In this document: positions 44,301 to 56,297 of the stretch, piece by piece
Layout: every line of letters starts with the position of its first letter
Position numbering within the stretch: position 1 is the first letter of the stretch
From: Paramacrobiotus metropolitanus
Lineage: Eukaryota; Tardigrada; Eutardigrada; Parachela; Macrobiotidae
DNA length: 64,000 nucleotides
Assembly: GCF_019649055.1 (NCBI RefSeq)
Contig: NW_026570258.1
Location: 310,001-374,000, forward strand
Direction: 5' to 3'
Made by a program: the position numbers and the translations under genes
Notes under the pieces: generated by a model
The model's input: the letters and a program-made list of their open reading frames with translations, nothing else
What the model was told of the DNA's origin: nothing
Database searches by the model: none

Positions 44301-45269
44301 AACATCCTGACTGACCAGCGAATCCCGTGAGTTGTGTCCAAGAAACACGACATCTGTGCCTAACAGTGACCTGAAAATGAATTTTCATTTATTGCTAAGC
44401 TAATTAGAAAAAATATGGAAAAAACTAGCAACACTGGTTTCAAACTTTTACTTGCTACTGAATCTACTACAAGCCGAGAAAATCATCAATTTTTACAAAG
44501 AGCAGCGCTGTACTACTACGGTACTACGTGCCGCTTTGACTGCGCCATTACACTACCATATCTTCGCACTATTGCAATGTGCAAGTGCAGACAGAAAAAA
44601 TTAAGAAGTTTTTCGCCATCTTTATCATTATTTAAAAAATATCCCTTCTGAGATAAGTAACCAGTTTTTCGTTAAAAAAGAAATTTGTGTGAAACTCAGC
44701 TGTAATGCTCGCTATTGAGCAAATATGATCGCATAATGTTGAGCTTAAAGAACCGAGCATTCACTGCACATAAATAGCAAAAGGGAACTGCTCTTTAGCG
44801 TCGATTGCAGATAAATTAAAAATATTCCTGACCTTCATTTCAGTCGATAACAAGTATTAAAATTATAACAGTAATCGCATTATGTAATTTATGCCACGCT
44901 GCTTCCGTGCTCGGAACAATCGATGGAACGGCAGCATTAAATGAAATTTTGTTACTTTGATTAACTGTTTCTGTTCTGTGATCTTACCACGATTTTGTGA
45001 AATAAAAATTACATTATTTATAGTACATATTTTATTAATCGACTTCTTCTTATGAAGTGACAATCGCATAGTTCTTATAAAAATTCATATGCTTATTTTA
45101 AATTCGTTAGTTCTGGGATCCCGAGAGCAGGAAAGCCCGCGGGAAGAGGAGAGAGAAGGAGAAAGTGGCCATGCTGTCGCCCATGTCCTCCACGGAGTCC
45201 ACCGCGACATCGTCCGGCGCGTCGTCCGGGCAGAATGACGTCTCACCGGATAAGATTCCCATTCCTTAA
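41351..45269 (+). CDS. fusl-like: Fuseless-like multipass membrane protein (four exons)
   Basis: Exons 41351-41678, 42531-42715, 43448-43969 and 45111-45269 join exactly in phase to 397 residues, ending FWDPESRKARGKRR then a Ser-rich tail. The start is the first in-frame ATG (GCCATGT context); an upstream exon is possible. About eight hydrophobic helices are visible (FLVFFVLFPSVVAYWASIW, YIVAGVFVLVALNCF, ISVILSVLIGYYVAIMV). The motif W-[KR]-G-[VIL]-W occurs three times, near residues 108, 197 and 273, typical of the Fuseless family. In Drosophila, Fuseless is a presynaptic multipass protein needed for calcium-channel clustering. The same role here is inferred from family. A reverse-strand 214-codon frame over exon 3 is a shadow. 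Confidence 0.85.
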
Positions 45270-48200
45270 ATGCATGCATTTCTGAATTTGTGGTATTAGC
45301 CTTTCGTCCTGTCCTGCTCCTGAATGGCATTCACTTGGGCACGTGTAATATTGTGATGCTGCCGAATGCGGCGATGGAAGTGTTATAACCGATAAAATTT
45401 TTTAACAAATTCCTCTAGTTTTTTGTTTGTTACGAATTGGTCGGGAATAGCGTCGGTTCGCACAGGTGCTGCCAAAGCGGAAGACTTCTGTTGAGAGTTA
45501 GCTATCCTTTTTTTGATGCTCTTCTCCATTGATCGTGATTGCCGGGAAATAATAAATACGTGTTTATACTGGTTCTGTTAGGCGGCATTGCCACGTTCTA
45601 CCCCCTGCCCCATGAACCGCCATTGCGGCACACTTCCCTCAATTTCATGGACCTGCTTATGTTACCATTTTGCCGGAGACTACAGAAATTCAACGAAAAT
45701 CGAGTAAAAGCAGGCTTTGAGTAGTGTGTCAGCTGTACTTATACCTTTGTTAACCGAATACAACACCGCGTTTTACCGCAAGCCGTATTCCAGCCGGCTG
45801 CCTCCTAGAGCAGGTCAAAAAGTACCGCGACTGTATTTTTAACGCGCCTTGTCATTCTTGTCTCGCGGTACTTCGCGCAAACGCGAAATACATTGTGACC
45901 TTTTAAAATTTTGTATGTCGACGCTTACTTACGCACTTTGTGCAGGGCCAGTAATGCTCTTACCACTTTAAAATTGACTACCGTATATGCTGACAAAACG
46001 TTAAAGAAATATGCAGCTGACCCAACGCTATAAATCCGCTTATTAGTTGTGCCACATTTTATGCGGCATCTGCCAGATTTTATCGTTTGCCAGTTGCCAG
46101 AGTCTCCAGGTTTTATCGCTTGCCATGCCATTGGCAGTGCCACTGGCAGGTGCCAATGCCACGTTTTACCCCCTGCGGTTCTGTTAGGCGACCTGAGAGT
46201 CACATGAGAATTGTATCGGGTAGTCTATCGTTTTGTAGGCTTTATATTGTTGAAATTAATTTAAATGGGATCCGCAGTTGTTGAGTAATATTAAACGGCA
46301 GTAATAGATAATCAGTCATGACCGCCTTCTAGTCTTTTTTTTATTTCTTGTTATTTTTTTATTTTATTATTCTTTTTATTACTTCGGGACAGACATTCGT
46401 CATTCGGCAGGGGGATGAATGAGGTATATCGCGCCAACAACCGACGCGTATATTTGTAAAACACAGAAAGCGGCGTATCCGTGCGTGGCGCTCCTGGATC
46501 GGTTGTTCTTCTGCCTTGCAATTGGTGTCAGCAGTCAGCATTCTCATATTCTACCGATGTGGCGCCTAGAAACCGGGTTTAGAAAGGTCACCGCTGTATC
46601 TAAGAATGTAACGTTGCATAAGACAAAACAATCCGAATCCGTACACTTAATCGTGTTCAGATACAAGCTCTGATAAGATATGTGCCGGGTTTGCATGGAT
46701 GGTCTCGTGCGAAAGGTCATCACTGTGAAAAATCAGGCAAAATGTGTCATTGAAATGCACCCGTAAATAAAGAAAACTGCAACCGCGCAGCTTTCTTTCG
46801 AGACTGCTAATTTGAAAACCGCTTAAAACTTAAAAAATGATTTACGTCTATTCAATACAAAGCCGTTTTCAGTTGTGCGTGCACTTATCTGAGTGTGCAA
46901 AATTAAAAAAAAATCGGTCAGTAACGAGACATCCGGCGCATCTGTGTTGCGTTAAATATTTTTAAGTTTTTGTTCCACCCATAACTGGACAACCGGATGT
47001 TGCGCGCACTGACGCACAAGTGGAGCACCTGGCACACGATGGGCCATAAAACGCTGCAAAATTATGTTCTCAATCAGGATTGCACGAAAACAGATAGTTC
47101 CGTGCAGATACTTCCGTATTTCCGTACGTACACGAATTTCCTTACGTACACGAATTTCCGAATTTCCGTTTCCGTTTCCGAAAACAGATATTTCCGTACG
47201 TACACGAATTTGATAGCATGTATCGGCACATTTCCCTTAATGTATGAGGCCATTGTCTGTACTGCAACCCTTTTTGGCGCGCATCCGGTTAATATGGAAT
47301 AATCGTAACTAAGGATGTCTTTTTACCATACCAGGTGAATCCAGGAAAATAAAATATGACGCTACAAGTAATCACCTAAAGCTTCCGTTACTAACGAAAC
47401 CTTTGGCTTTCGGGTGCTACCCATTATTTTTGAGATGCGAGGTATTTACGCCCTATCCGGTATTCCAGCTAATGTCGGCTGCCGGGAAGCGGAACTCCTA
47501 ATATCTATATCTGTATACTAACATCGTTACATGTAACTGATCATCATCCTCATGCTTCATGTCTCTTGACATCTCCAATGTTGTAGGTCCCGTAATAGTA
47601 ATAAATGCTTCACAAGTTGAAGAAGCGCTTTTGTGCTGGGTATTTCCGTTGTTATGCGCCAACTGTCAGCTAGAAGATCAAATTGATCAGTTTGTACTAG
47701 CTAGTCCAGAGCAGCCAGCCTTAGACACCGTAAACAACGTCTGAATGACAAACGGCCAGGCTTGTTTATCTTTACGGCTCGCATTAAATTACTGCCTGCA
47801 TTATCTGGTGTTCTGATGACCTTTCGCCGATTAATCTGCTTCCACAATAAAACGGGCTAGAACACGGAAATGTATTTCTTGGGGATGTCATTCACCAAGT
47901 GAACCAGAGCAGTATGCTCATTTTGTAACACATGACGGGTACATCAAGCATGCGTTGCTGAAGCGATATACGTACTCTGTATGTGTCAGAATGCGCAAAG
48001 CATACTACTTTGTACGAGTAGTACTGTCAGCACATGATGCGATACTGTCCTTTTTGGAGGTTACACATGCTATCAGCACTCAGCAGTTGGTATTCTGCAG
48101 TTACTGCGATCTTAAATTTCATAATTCATTTTTTATTAATGATGCATTCTGTTAATTTTCTTAGGTTCGCTAACGCATATGGGTTACATAAAAGATACTG

Positions 48201-49067
48201 CAGAAATACAGTTTTATTACTTGTTAGGTTTATGTATAGGTAAAAAAAGAGGCTTTCTGTACAATACACCTTGTTAATTGTGCCCCGGGGTGAATCATCT
48301 TGGCCAGATATACGGATTCGCAATCACTCCTGTACAGCTTTAATAAAGTTAGCAGTGCGGAACATACATATGGATTGGCGGAACATGTCGTGGTCCAATA
48401 ATTGAGAGTCTGGCTTTTGTGTTATAAGTTTATAAACCATTAGCGTGTGCAACACATGTACAATACTTTATAGCAGCTAGTGAAAGTGCTGGTACTGTTA
48501 TCGGCCATTGTGACGTCACATTAAGACAGTAATCCTATCCAAATTTCAGTTGTACAGTACATGTTAACTATAATATCATACTCGTGTTTCGGTACATTTA
48601 GTACATCGCAAGATACATCTGCAAAATCACAATATCTATATACCTTACGCACAGAATAACAGCACATGTGTGTTTTCTAAATAAAATCAAGAACAAAGAA
48701 CACCATAGTAATTATTCGCGTAACATCAGCATCGCCTCGTGTAAATCATTGTCACGCACCAGCAGATCATTACATCGGTGCAATGGCATTCAACAAAGCG
48801 ATTATTCGCTAGTCTGATTTCTCAACGAGCGTCGCAAAGTGCATCCGCCGTGTACACTTGTCGGATCCTCTGTGTATCACTCTTCAACACACAAGACGCC
48901 GAGTAACCGATCATGTAATAAATAAAAAAGCCGGCAATTATTTCCCATTGAATAAAACTTACCCTGCATATGTAATTTCTTTGATTCACTTTGCAAAGTA
49001 GACCACACTGTCCGCTTCAGTAATGGTCACCGTGCATTAACCGTACATTAACATTCAGACTGGAAAA
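45270..49067. other. Intergenic, repeats only
   Basis: No convincing exon. It holds short shared segments such as CCACGTTTTACCCCCTGC (46155) against CCACGTTCTACCCCCTGC (45588), TGCCAGT/TGGCAG-rich palindromic words at 46085-46160, and the tandem block at 47111-47220. The promoter of the Tyr/Pro-rich protein gene should lie at the right end. Confidence 0.45.
47111..47220. repeat. TTCCGTACGTACACGAA short tandem/dispersed repeat
   Basis: TTCCGTACGTACACGAATTT occurs with variants at about 47130, 47150 (TTCCTTACGTACACGAA) and 47200, separated by a run of TTTCCG words. It is a small repeat with no coding meaning. Confidence 0.7.
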
Positions 49068-51753
49068 ATGTTGGATAAAGTGTTGGTATTATTATTTGTA
49101 ATTTCGCGGATAAATGGGGAAACGTATAGTGTGTACAATCCCTCGTACAGTACGATCAATCTGCCCATCTTCGCAAGGAATATTCAGCCGACCAATCAGA
49201 ATTATTTGAAGGTCTCGATGGGACAGCCGCAGTTGGTGGGCTATTTGACCCCGGTGCGGAAGACCGGGGGCACGGCGTACTATCCCATCCCGGTGCCGGT
49301 GGATTATGGAAATGGCGGCAACTATGGGAATGGCGGTAACTATGGGAATGGCGGCAGTACGTATTCCGTATCGGAATACTCACCGTCGGGTTATGATAAC
49401 TCACCGGCGTACTCGCCGAGCCCGGTGTATAACTCCCCGTCGTACTCCAGTCCCTCGTACAGGTATGACTCTATTTTCTCTACGTAGTATCCTAAATATC
49501 CAAAGTTTACGTTACAGTTTACATTAAAGTTCACATCCGTCATACGAAGGTTTAACTTAAAGAATATTTTTAACGAATGAAAATAATACGTAAAAAACTG
49601 AATTATTGTACTAATGGTAATTAAAGCAAAAAGTGAATGCAAATATAAAAACGTGATAATAAAACAGAATTAAAAATTTTCTTTATTGCACAATTTAGTG
49701 TATTAACGAATGCAGCGCCGCAGTAACCTTTGCGTAAATACTAGTATATGCGTAGAAGTTTTATTGCTTTTGTACGACTATTGAAAAATAATAATATGTC
49801 GCACAATCAGTCCCACGTTTGTTCATTTTATTACACCGATTACCTATTTCAAGCAGTCTTATCACATAACTAAAATTAGTGCTAAACTGCTAATCGAAAA
49901 TAACTGGGGTGCTTTTTATCGATGTTATAGGATTTTGTTGCAAATCTACATTATTTTGATTTGCAAACGCTTGCATAGGAAAACCCATGTGCGTTAAGTC
50001 ACTGCGTTTCAGTACCGCGTTTTGCTTTTCATCATAATGGACATAAAATTAATAATTACAATGTGTCCGAGCACTACGAACTACGAAGAAGCATCAATTA
50101 AACGATAGTGAAAGTTTTTTTAGGTCATGCTGTCATAATTATACTGCACTCACACGTGCGGCACGAGGTGTAAAAGACCAGAGAGCGCTGTGTCGTTTCG
50201 CCGATACAGCCGCGATGACTGCTACATTAATCGGATTTGTAGTTTAATAATCGGATCACTTACTAATTATTTTAAGATATTTACTTATTTTTTTAAGATT
50301 CAATTTGTTACTGTTTAATTACCGAATGCCGTAGTTTAACAACCTGTTTTGACAAAAGCGAGAATAGTTTCCGGTCGGCATAAGATTTTCGTTATATACT
50401 GTATGCACAGTAATAAATTACATAATGTACAACGTACACGGTAATAAAAACATGAGAATAAATACATAAATATACGCCTTTTTGTAATTAGATAAATAGC
50501 AAAAAAGTTAAACCTCTGGTCTCTTAGGACAAATTGTTGTTGTCGTTGTCGCGCAATCGCACCGACCGGTCTAAAAGACTTGCACTGTATACATGCAATA
50601 ATCGCCTAAGACTTTACGCTCTTGCTACATTATGCATCACGTTTTTGTTACATTACCGGTACATGATACATCTATAATAATTAATTGTTTTGTGTACAGC
50701 TCTCCAACTCCCAGCTACTCATCACCCCCGCAAACCTACAACGACAACACGTACAACCCGTCCCCATCGTACTCTCCCTCGTACGCACCCGCGCCCAGCT
50801 ACATTCCCTCCGGCTACTCCGTCTACACCACGCCCGCGCCCTATATCGCGCCGCCCGCCTACAGTCCACCGTCGTACGCCAGCCAACCTTCTTATTCGCC
50901 GCCGTCATACAACAGTCCGCCCACCTACTCCGCGCCGGTGTATGACAGCCCAGCGCCATCCTACTCCGCGCCGCCTTCCTACAGCAGCCCACCTTCCTAT
51001 TCCGCGCCACCGTCATACAGCAGTCCGCCTTCGTACTCCGCTCCCACGTACGATACACCGGCCGCCCCGACGTACAACTCACCGCCTAGTTACTCCGCAC
51101 TATCGAGCTATTCATCCCCGCCTTCGTACAGTGCGCCTTCACCACCGTCGTACAGTGCGCCTTCACCACCTACTTATTCCTCGCCTCCGAGCTACGCGGC
51201 TCCGCCCACTTACACCGCACCCTCGCCGCCCAGTTATTCCTCACCGCCGTCCTACTCCTCCCCACCAAGCTACTCCTCTCCGCCCAGTGCGGCGATCACG
51301 TACTCATCACCTCCATCATACTCTTCCCCTCCGGCATATTCCTCCCCGCCTTCATACAGCGCCCCCTCGCCGCCCTCTTACTCCTCCCCACCGAGTTATT
51401 CGTCTCCACCCAGCGCGGCGATCACCTACTCCTCCCCTCCGAACTACAGTGCTCCGTCATCGTATTCCTCCCCACCGTCATACTCTTCCCCGCCGATCTA
51501 TTCCTCGCCTCCCTCCTATAGCCCAACCTCCCCGTCCTACTCCTCGTACAGTGCACCCCCGTCGTACTCCTCTCCACCGGCATATCAAGTCATTGCCAGC
51601 TACTCTCCGCCGACGATCATTCCTTACAATCCGCCGGTGGATAACAACGCCGGCAAGTACGTCGGTTATGGAACAGCCGCGCAAAGCTACTACGGAGGTC
51701 GGAAGAAACGGTCGATCGTGCCACGGAAAACAGTGTACCAAAGGAGACGATAG
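49068..51753 (+). CDS. Secreted Tyr/Pro/Ser-repeat structural protein (two exons)
   Basis: Exons 49068-49462 and 50700-51753 join in phase to 482 residues. The true ATG is followed by a signal peptide (MLDKVLVLLFVISRINGE). A mature N-terminal region of about 70 residues leads to three NYGNGG repeats. More than 300 residues then follow of short units: SYSSPP, SYSAPP, TYNSPP and AAITYSSPP. About one residue in five is Tyr, with Pro and Ser making most of the rest. No membrane segment is seen. Near the C-terminus GGRKKRSIVPRK is a furin-type cleavage site. Composition resembles cuticle, eggshell or adhesive proteins that can be cross-linked through tyrosines; that role is inference. The 1237-bp intron interrupts the repeat domain. 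AATAAA follows at 51857. Confidence 0.85.
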
Positions 51754-51856
51754 TTTTTGTACTTATCTCGAGAGATTTATTTGAACCACGGGGAAGTTTA
51801 CTACGGTCAAGCCTTTCCCGTTTCTCTCCCGACGGCTAGGAATATAATTAAAAGTT

Positions 51857-51862
51857 AATAAA
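51857..51862 (+). terminator. Polyadenylation signal AATAAA
   Basis: AATAAA about 105 bp after the stop of the Tyr/Pro-rich protein gene, in the expected place for its 3' end. Confidence 0.5.
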
Positions 51863-52353
51863 GTTAACACATTAATACTAAAAACGTAATCAAAATAAAT
51901 AAGCTTAGTATCCTGCGTATACCTTCTTCCGATATCTAAATGCCATAGCTGAGCCGAGATTGTTCCAGTTAAATAACCACGCCGAATACCTTTGTAACTG
52001 CAACAGTTAGTAGAGCAGTGCCGATCATAACGAAAACGCTGCAACAAGTTAACAAATACTGTAAATGTTCTACTGTAAATGCAGACAAAATGTGCTGCTA
52101 ACAATCTCCATACTTCGTATGCTCTAAAAAACACTTCTAGTCGCTATAATTATTATTTTCTTGTTAAAGGAAACATTCGGAAATTGACGCTCTGCAATTT
52201 CAAACACAAAAATAGAAAAAAAGCAAATTAATTGGCCTACAAACCGTATACAGATATACGTACACACTACCCTAGCATTCCTCCTGGTCCGTAGAGTTTT
52301 TAATCACTCGAATATCACGTCTGGAAACATTACTACGCCGAAACATCTCTGAC

Positions 52354-52472
52354 GTGTAGGGAAGTGGGCGAACGAAACAATACCGCTTTAATATCGATTC
52401 TTATCTAGAGTAGCTTACCTTGAAAGCTACTCTAGGTATATATAAGTGTCGATAACGTCCACTTCCCTACAC
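52354..52472. repeat. 119-nt near-complete hairpin
   Basis: The outer arms GTGTAGGGAAGTGG (52354-52367) and CCACTTCCCTACAC (52459-52472) are perfectly complementary. Middle segments ATCGATTCTTAT and ATAAGTGTCGAT pair with one or two mismatches. The inner arms CTAGAGTAGCTT and AAGCTACTCTAG are perfect, around a 7-nt loop. The rest of 51863-53101 shows no gene. A MITE or a small-RNA precursor are both possible. Confidence 0.8.
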
Positions 52473-53101
52473 AGATGGCACGCACAACGAGACAATGCAT
52501 TATCCAAAATTAATGAGGTAAGAGACCATCAGCCCCAAGAACTGCAGCAAATGCTCAGTAAATTTAATTACCCGGTTCGCGTGAAGTAGCGAGACTGCGC
52601 CGAGCAATTACGCTCTTCTGGGCCGTCACGTTGTATTTTCTATTCTCACAGGAAGAGAAATGTTTAACAATTTACGTCCACGCTGGTTCCGCTATCGGGA
52701 ACATGTCGAAATCAGCTCATATTAAAATGCGCACGTCGGTAGCCTGGCCTTATGTTCCGGCAGCCGCTCCCTGGTTGTCTTCCTTGAAGCCATACATCTT
52801 TGTGCAAGTCACGAACAATCAACAACTTACCTGCGGCCGTCAACGAATGATTCAATACTTTCAGTGGAATAACATTCGACAATGTAGGACTAAAGGTAAA
52901 TGCCTCGTTCTAACGCATATTAACAAATAATCGCCAGTCCGTTCGGATCCAGTGCTGGCGATTTACAGATATGCGCATTGGATATGTTCCTGTTTCACAC
53001 CATTCGTTGGTTTTATCATTGAATTTCTGAACGGAAGACCAACGTTTTGATCTCTGCTTTTTTAATCATACGTTGCATAATCTGCGGACTGCTAGTGCAT
53101 A

Positions 53102-54515
53102 ATGCCACGGAATAACACGACCTTTATCACACACGAAAATTTCACAAGCTCTGAGAGGGAGCAACGGTGGCCGTACATGAAAATCATCCGCACGACCTTC
53201 TGCGCCGCTCAACTCCTTCTCAACACCGGCATGTTGTTGGCCTTCGTCGTGCGGCGCAATCTCCGCACCTCCTTCACCGTGTACATCATGTTCCTGCTGT
53301 TCAGCAACATCGTCTACGCCGGCGCCGAGCATCCCTTCGAAATCCTCTTCCAAACCTACAAAACCGCCTGGATGCCGGCCACCCTGTGCGGCTTCTACCT
53401 GTATTTATTCTGGGTGTGGTGCGGCGTACCGATGCACATGCACATGCTCATCACCGCCAACCGTCTGTGGGCCATCAGTTTCCCGCACCATTACCGGCAC
53501 TATCATACCATGAAGATGGCCGTGGGATTGTGTGTAGTGACCGCGTTGTACGTGCATCTGGTGGCGCTGCCGTTGATTGTCATTGACCAGACGGTGTACG
53601 CGGTGTTTATTCCGGAAAAAGGCTGTACGCTGAATTTCGATGTGGCCGTGATTAATGATTACACCACGGGTGTGCAGATCGTCATCTTCGATGTGCCCAT
53701 CGTGTTTGTGGTGTTGGCATACCCGTTCTTGCTGTACAAACAACGGTTGCGATATAAACGCCGCTGGATGGACGACCCCTCGGCGTCCAATCGGGTGCAA
53801 CCCAGCGCCATGGACAGCCTGCCGACCAAGGTTAGTCACTAAGATTGGATCGATCAATTACCTATTCAGATCTAAGGCAACGATGATCTTTGGTATTTAT
53901 TAATTTTACGTTAACGGCAAAACGTTTAAGACGCTTGCAGTTGTTGCAGACGCTTGCACTGACTGCACTAGAATTGTTAGGATTCATTGCAATATCTCTA
54001 ACAATTTTTGAAAAACTTAGAATTTCGAAGAGTTGTAACAAGAGCTGTTGGTAAATTTAACAGTATCTTCATTCGGCTTAAATGCAGTCTTTGGTTTAGC
54101 TACCTGTACATTAGCCGTATAATTACCTAGCGAGCGTCTTAAGGCCGGTGTCTTAAACATTCCGCCATAATTGGTGCTGTTACTAAGGATTTAATGAAAC
54201 GGATTGTGTTTGTAGCGAAGCGAAGATACCATCACCAAACCGAAAGAATCAGCCCGACCGTTCCTGCTCTTGACTTTCCTCACAGTCAGCGCGTTTGTGC
54301 TGTGGACACCGACGATGACCTACTGGACCGTGGTCTGCTTCCTGGCGCCCACCTGGGATGTCTACACCATACCCATTCGACATATAGTGTCGGCTATGAT
54401 CGCCTTCCAGCCCGTACTGGATCCGGTGCTGTTCGCGTTCAGTCTGCATGATTTCCGCAGCGGCATCCGGCGTTTCTTCCGTTGCTGTTGCAGAACAAAT
54501 GTGGCAAGCCCATAA
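53102..54515 (+). CDS. Atypical class A-like seven-helix receptor (two exons)
   Basis: Exons 53102-53830 and 54216-54515 join in phase 0 to 342 residues. The N-terminus has N-glycosylation sites (NNTT, ENFT). Helices include TTFCAAQLLLNTGMLLAFVV, FTVYIMFLLFSNIVYAG, CGFYLYLFWVWCGVPMHMHM, VGLCVVTALYVHLVALPLIV, VQIVIFDVPIVFVVLAYPF, LLLTFLTVSAFVLWTP and HIVSAMIAFQPVLDPVLF. The DRY position reads ANRLW, and the NPxxY position reads DPVLF; TM6 keeps W-x-P (FVLWTP). The overall layout is rhodopsin-like and orphan, and the ligand cannot be guessed. An alternative end is possible: splicing at 54500 into 54540-54560 and 54738-54827 stays in frame and gives a longer acidic tail. Confidence 0.85.
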
Positions 54516-54539
54516 CGGAACATGTTCTTTAACAGGCAG

Positions 54540-54827
54540 CTGGAAGAGGGTGACTCCCGGGTTTCCGGTATATATCGTGTATTTCTTTAATTTCTCATGT
54601 TAACGTTTTCGTTGATTTGTTTGCTTTTCCTCCAGATTATTTTTCTAATTGTAGATTTTTGCCAGATCCCTCAAAATCGAAATTATTGTTGTATTTATAA
54701 TTAATTATATTTTTATAGTTGCATTAATAATATGTAGCAGCACCTGGCCGGCTCCGAGGCCGACCTGCACGCCGCTGAGACGGAGGATGCGGATGACGGT
54801 AATGTCTGCCAATTCCAGACCGATTAA
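54540..54827 (+). CDS. Possible alternative 3' exons of the receptor gene
   Basis: Two small GC-rich pieces follow the receptor stop. 54540-54560 encodes LEEGDSR. 54738-54827 encodes QHLAGSEADLHAAETEDADD and nine more residues before TAA. Both are flanked by AG and GT in phase 0 with a donor at 54501, which would make a 39-nt intron that removes the 54513 stop. The result would be a 374-residue receptor with an acidic tail. This is supported by phase and base composition only. Confidence 0.4.
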
Positions 54828-55198
54828 ATTCATTTAAAGTTCTTAGCCGACTCGTGAGATTTTTGTGATGGATACAGTGTGCGCCGATATTGTGACAGTT
54901 AATTTTAAATGGTTATTTAGATAATGTAAATTAATTTGTCAATTTAAATTATTTGTTGTGGCAGTTTATTTTACTTATTATGGATTAACTCGTGGTGTAA
55001 TTATGCCACGAGAAACTGTGGTTGGAATTGTCGAGAAATTACAGAAAATTTCGATAGGAAAAATATTTATGTACAGACTGCCAGTTTCTTGCTTATGGCG
55101 CTCTTTATTAGGCTATTAAAATTACTCGTATCATCTTTTCCCGGCGTTCACGGGCGGACTGCAACTTCCAAGACATAATAATGTAAATACTTACATAT
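54828..55198. other. Intergenic AT-rich spacer
   Basis: Short AT-rich sequence between the receptor gene and the foldback element. No exon or repeat is seen. Confidence 0.5.
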
Positions 55199-55965
55199 GG
55201 AACGTTTCGTACCAAAGAAAAAAACTGGAACGTTTTTTTCCTTCTTGTAGTCACTGTAGTCATCTGTAGACAACCTGTAGACACCCTGTAGACAGCCTGT
55301 ATACATCCTAAGAAAACCTAAGAAACCAGGTGACTACAGTATGTCTATAGTGGTGTCTACGGGATGTCTACAAGTGACTACCGGTGTATACAGGCAGAGT
55401 ATCAAGCTGATCCTAAGAAGGGCTACCTGTATACAGCGGTAGACATCCGTAGACAACCTGTAGACAGCCTGTAGACAACCTGTATACATCCTAAGAAAAC
55501 CTAAGAAACCTAAGAAACCAGGTGACTACAGTATGTCTACAGGGGTGTTTACTACAGTGCGTCTACAGATGTATACAGCAGAACATCCAGCTGAACCTAA
55601 GAAGGCCTGCCTGTATACACCGGTAGACATCTGTAGACAACCGGTAGACGCCCTGTAGACATCCAAAAAAGCCTAAGAAACCAGGTGACTACAGTGTCTA
55701 CAGTGGTGTCTACGGGCTGTCTACAGGTGACTACCGGTGTATACAGGCAGAGTATCGAGCTGAACCTAAGAAGGGCTGCCTGTATACAGCGGTAGACATC
55801 CGTAGACAACCTGTAGACACCGTTGTAGACACGCTGTATACATCCTAAGAAACCAGGTGACTACCGATAGGTCTACAGGGTATCTACAGCATGTATACAG
55901 ATGTCTACTGTGACTACAAGGAGCGAAAAAACGATTCACTTTTTTTCTTTGGTACGAAACGTTCC
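55199..55965. mobile_element. Foldback element with terminal inverted repeats and TGTAGACA/CTAAGAAACC units
   Basis: The ends are inverted repeats of about 55 bp. The left starts GGAACGTTTCGTACCAAAGA; the right ends TCTTTGGTACGAAACGTTCC. The first 20 bp are perfect, with mismatches after that. Inside, four units of about 170-190 bp each run TGTAGACAACCTGTAGACA, GTATACATCCTAAGAAA, CCAGGTGACTACAG and GTCTACAG-type words, so each unit is itself a small foldback with CTAAGAAACC at its centre. There is no transposase ORF. No clear target-site duplication was found. It is best called a Foldback-like or non-autonomous DNA element. Confidence 0.75.
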
Positions 55966-56140
55966 ACAGGTGTAATACTACCTAAAACAGAATATTGACG
56001 TAATATAGCAAAATATAAGTAAATTAATTTGTGTAGAATAAATGCAGTTATGACGATAGAATGGAAAAATTTACTGAATAAAGTTACCGTAAGAAATTTT
56101 ATGTAGAATAAACACGTAAATGTCGAATAAAAACGCTTAA

Positions 56141-56297
56141 GACGAGAGGTACCCAACATCTGGTTAAATTGGTACACCCCCCGTGCTACATATGGTTCGA
56201 AAGAGCGTTACGAGATCTACATACCCATACCCGTTTTACTAATTGATAATAAAAACTGAAAGAGCGCATGGGGACCATATGTTGGGTACCCCTCGTC
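56141..56297. mobile_element. 157-bp MITE-like element flanked by TTAA
   Basis: The terminal inverted repeats are 24 bp with two mismatches (GACGAG-A/G-GGTACCCAACAT and on to TGGT). TTAA stands immediately outside both ends (56137-56140 and 56298-56301). TTAA duplications are the hallmark of piggyBac-type transposition. The ends do not match the classic piggyBac CCC start, so the family is tentative. No ORF inside. Confidence 0.6.

Noticed and set aside
50681-51784. Other long frames over the Tyr/Pro-rich repeat
   Set aside because: They arise from the repetitive coding DNA; only the chosen frame has a signal peptide and an in-phase splice to exon 1.
53066-53353. Minus-strand ORF over the second receptor
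   Set aside because: Shadow of the receptor exon, which has clear transmembrane periodicity on the plus strand.
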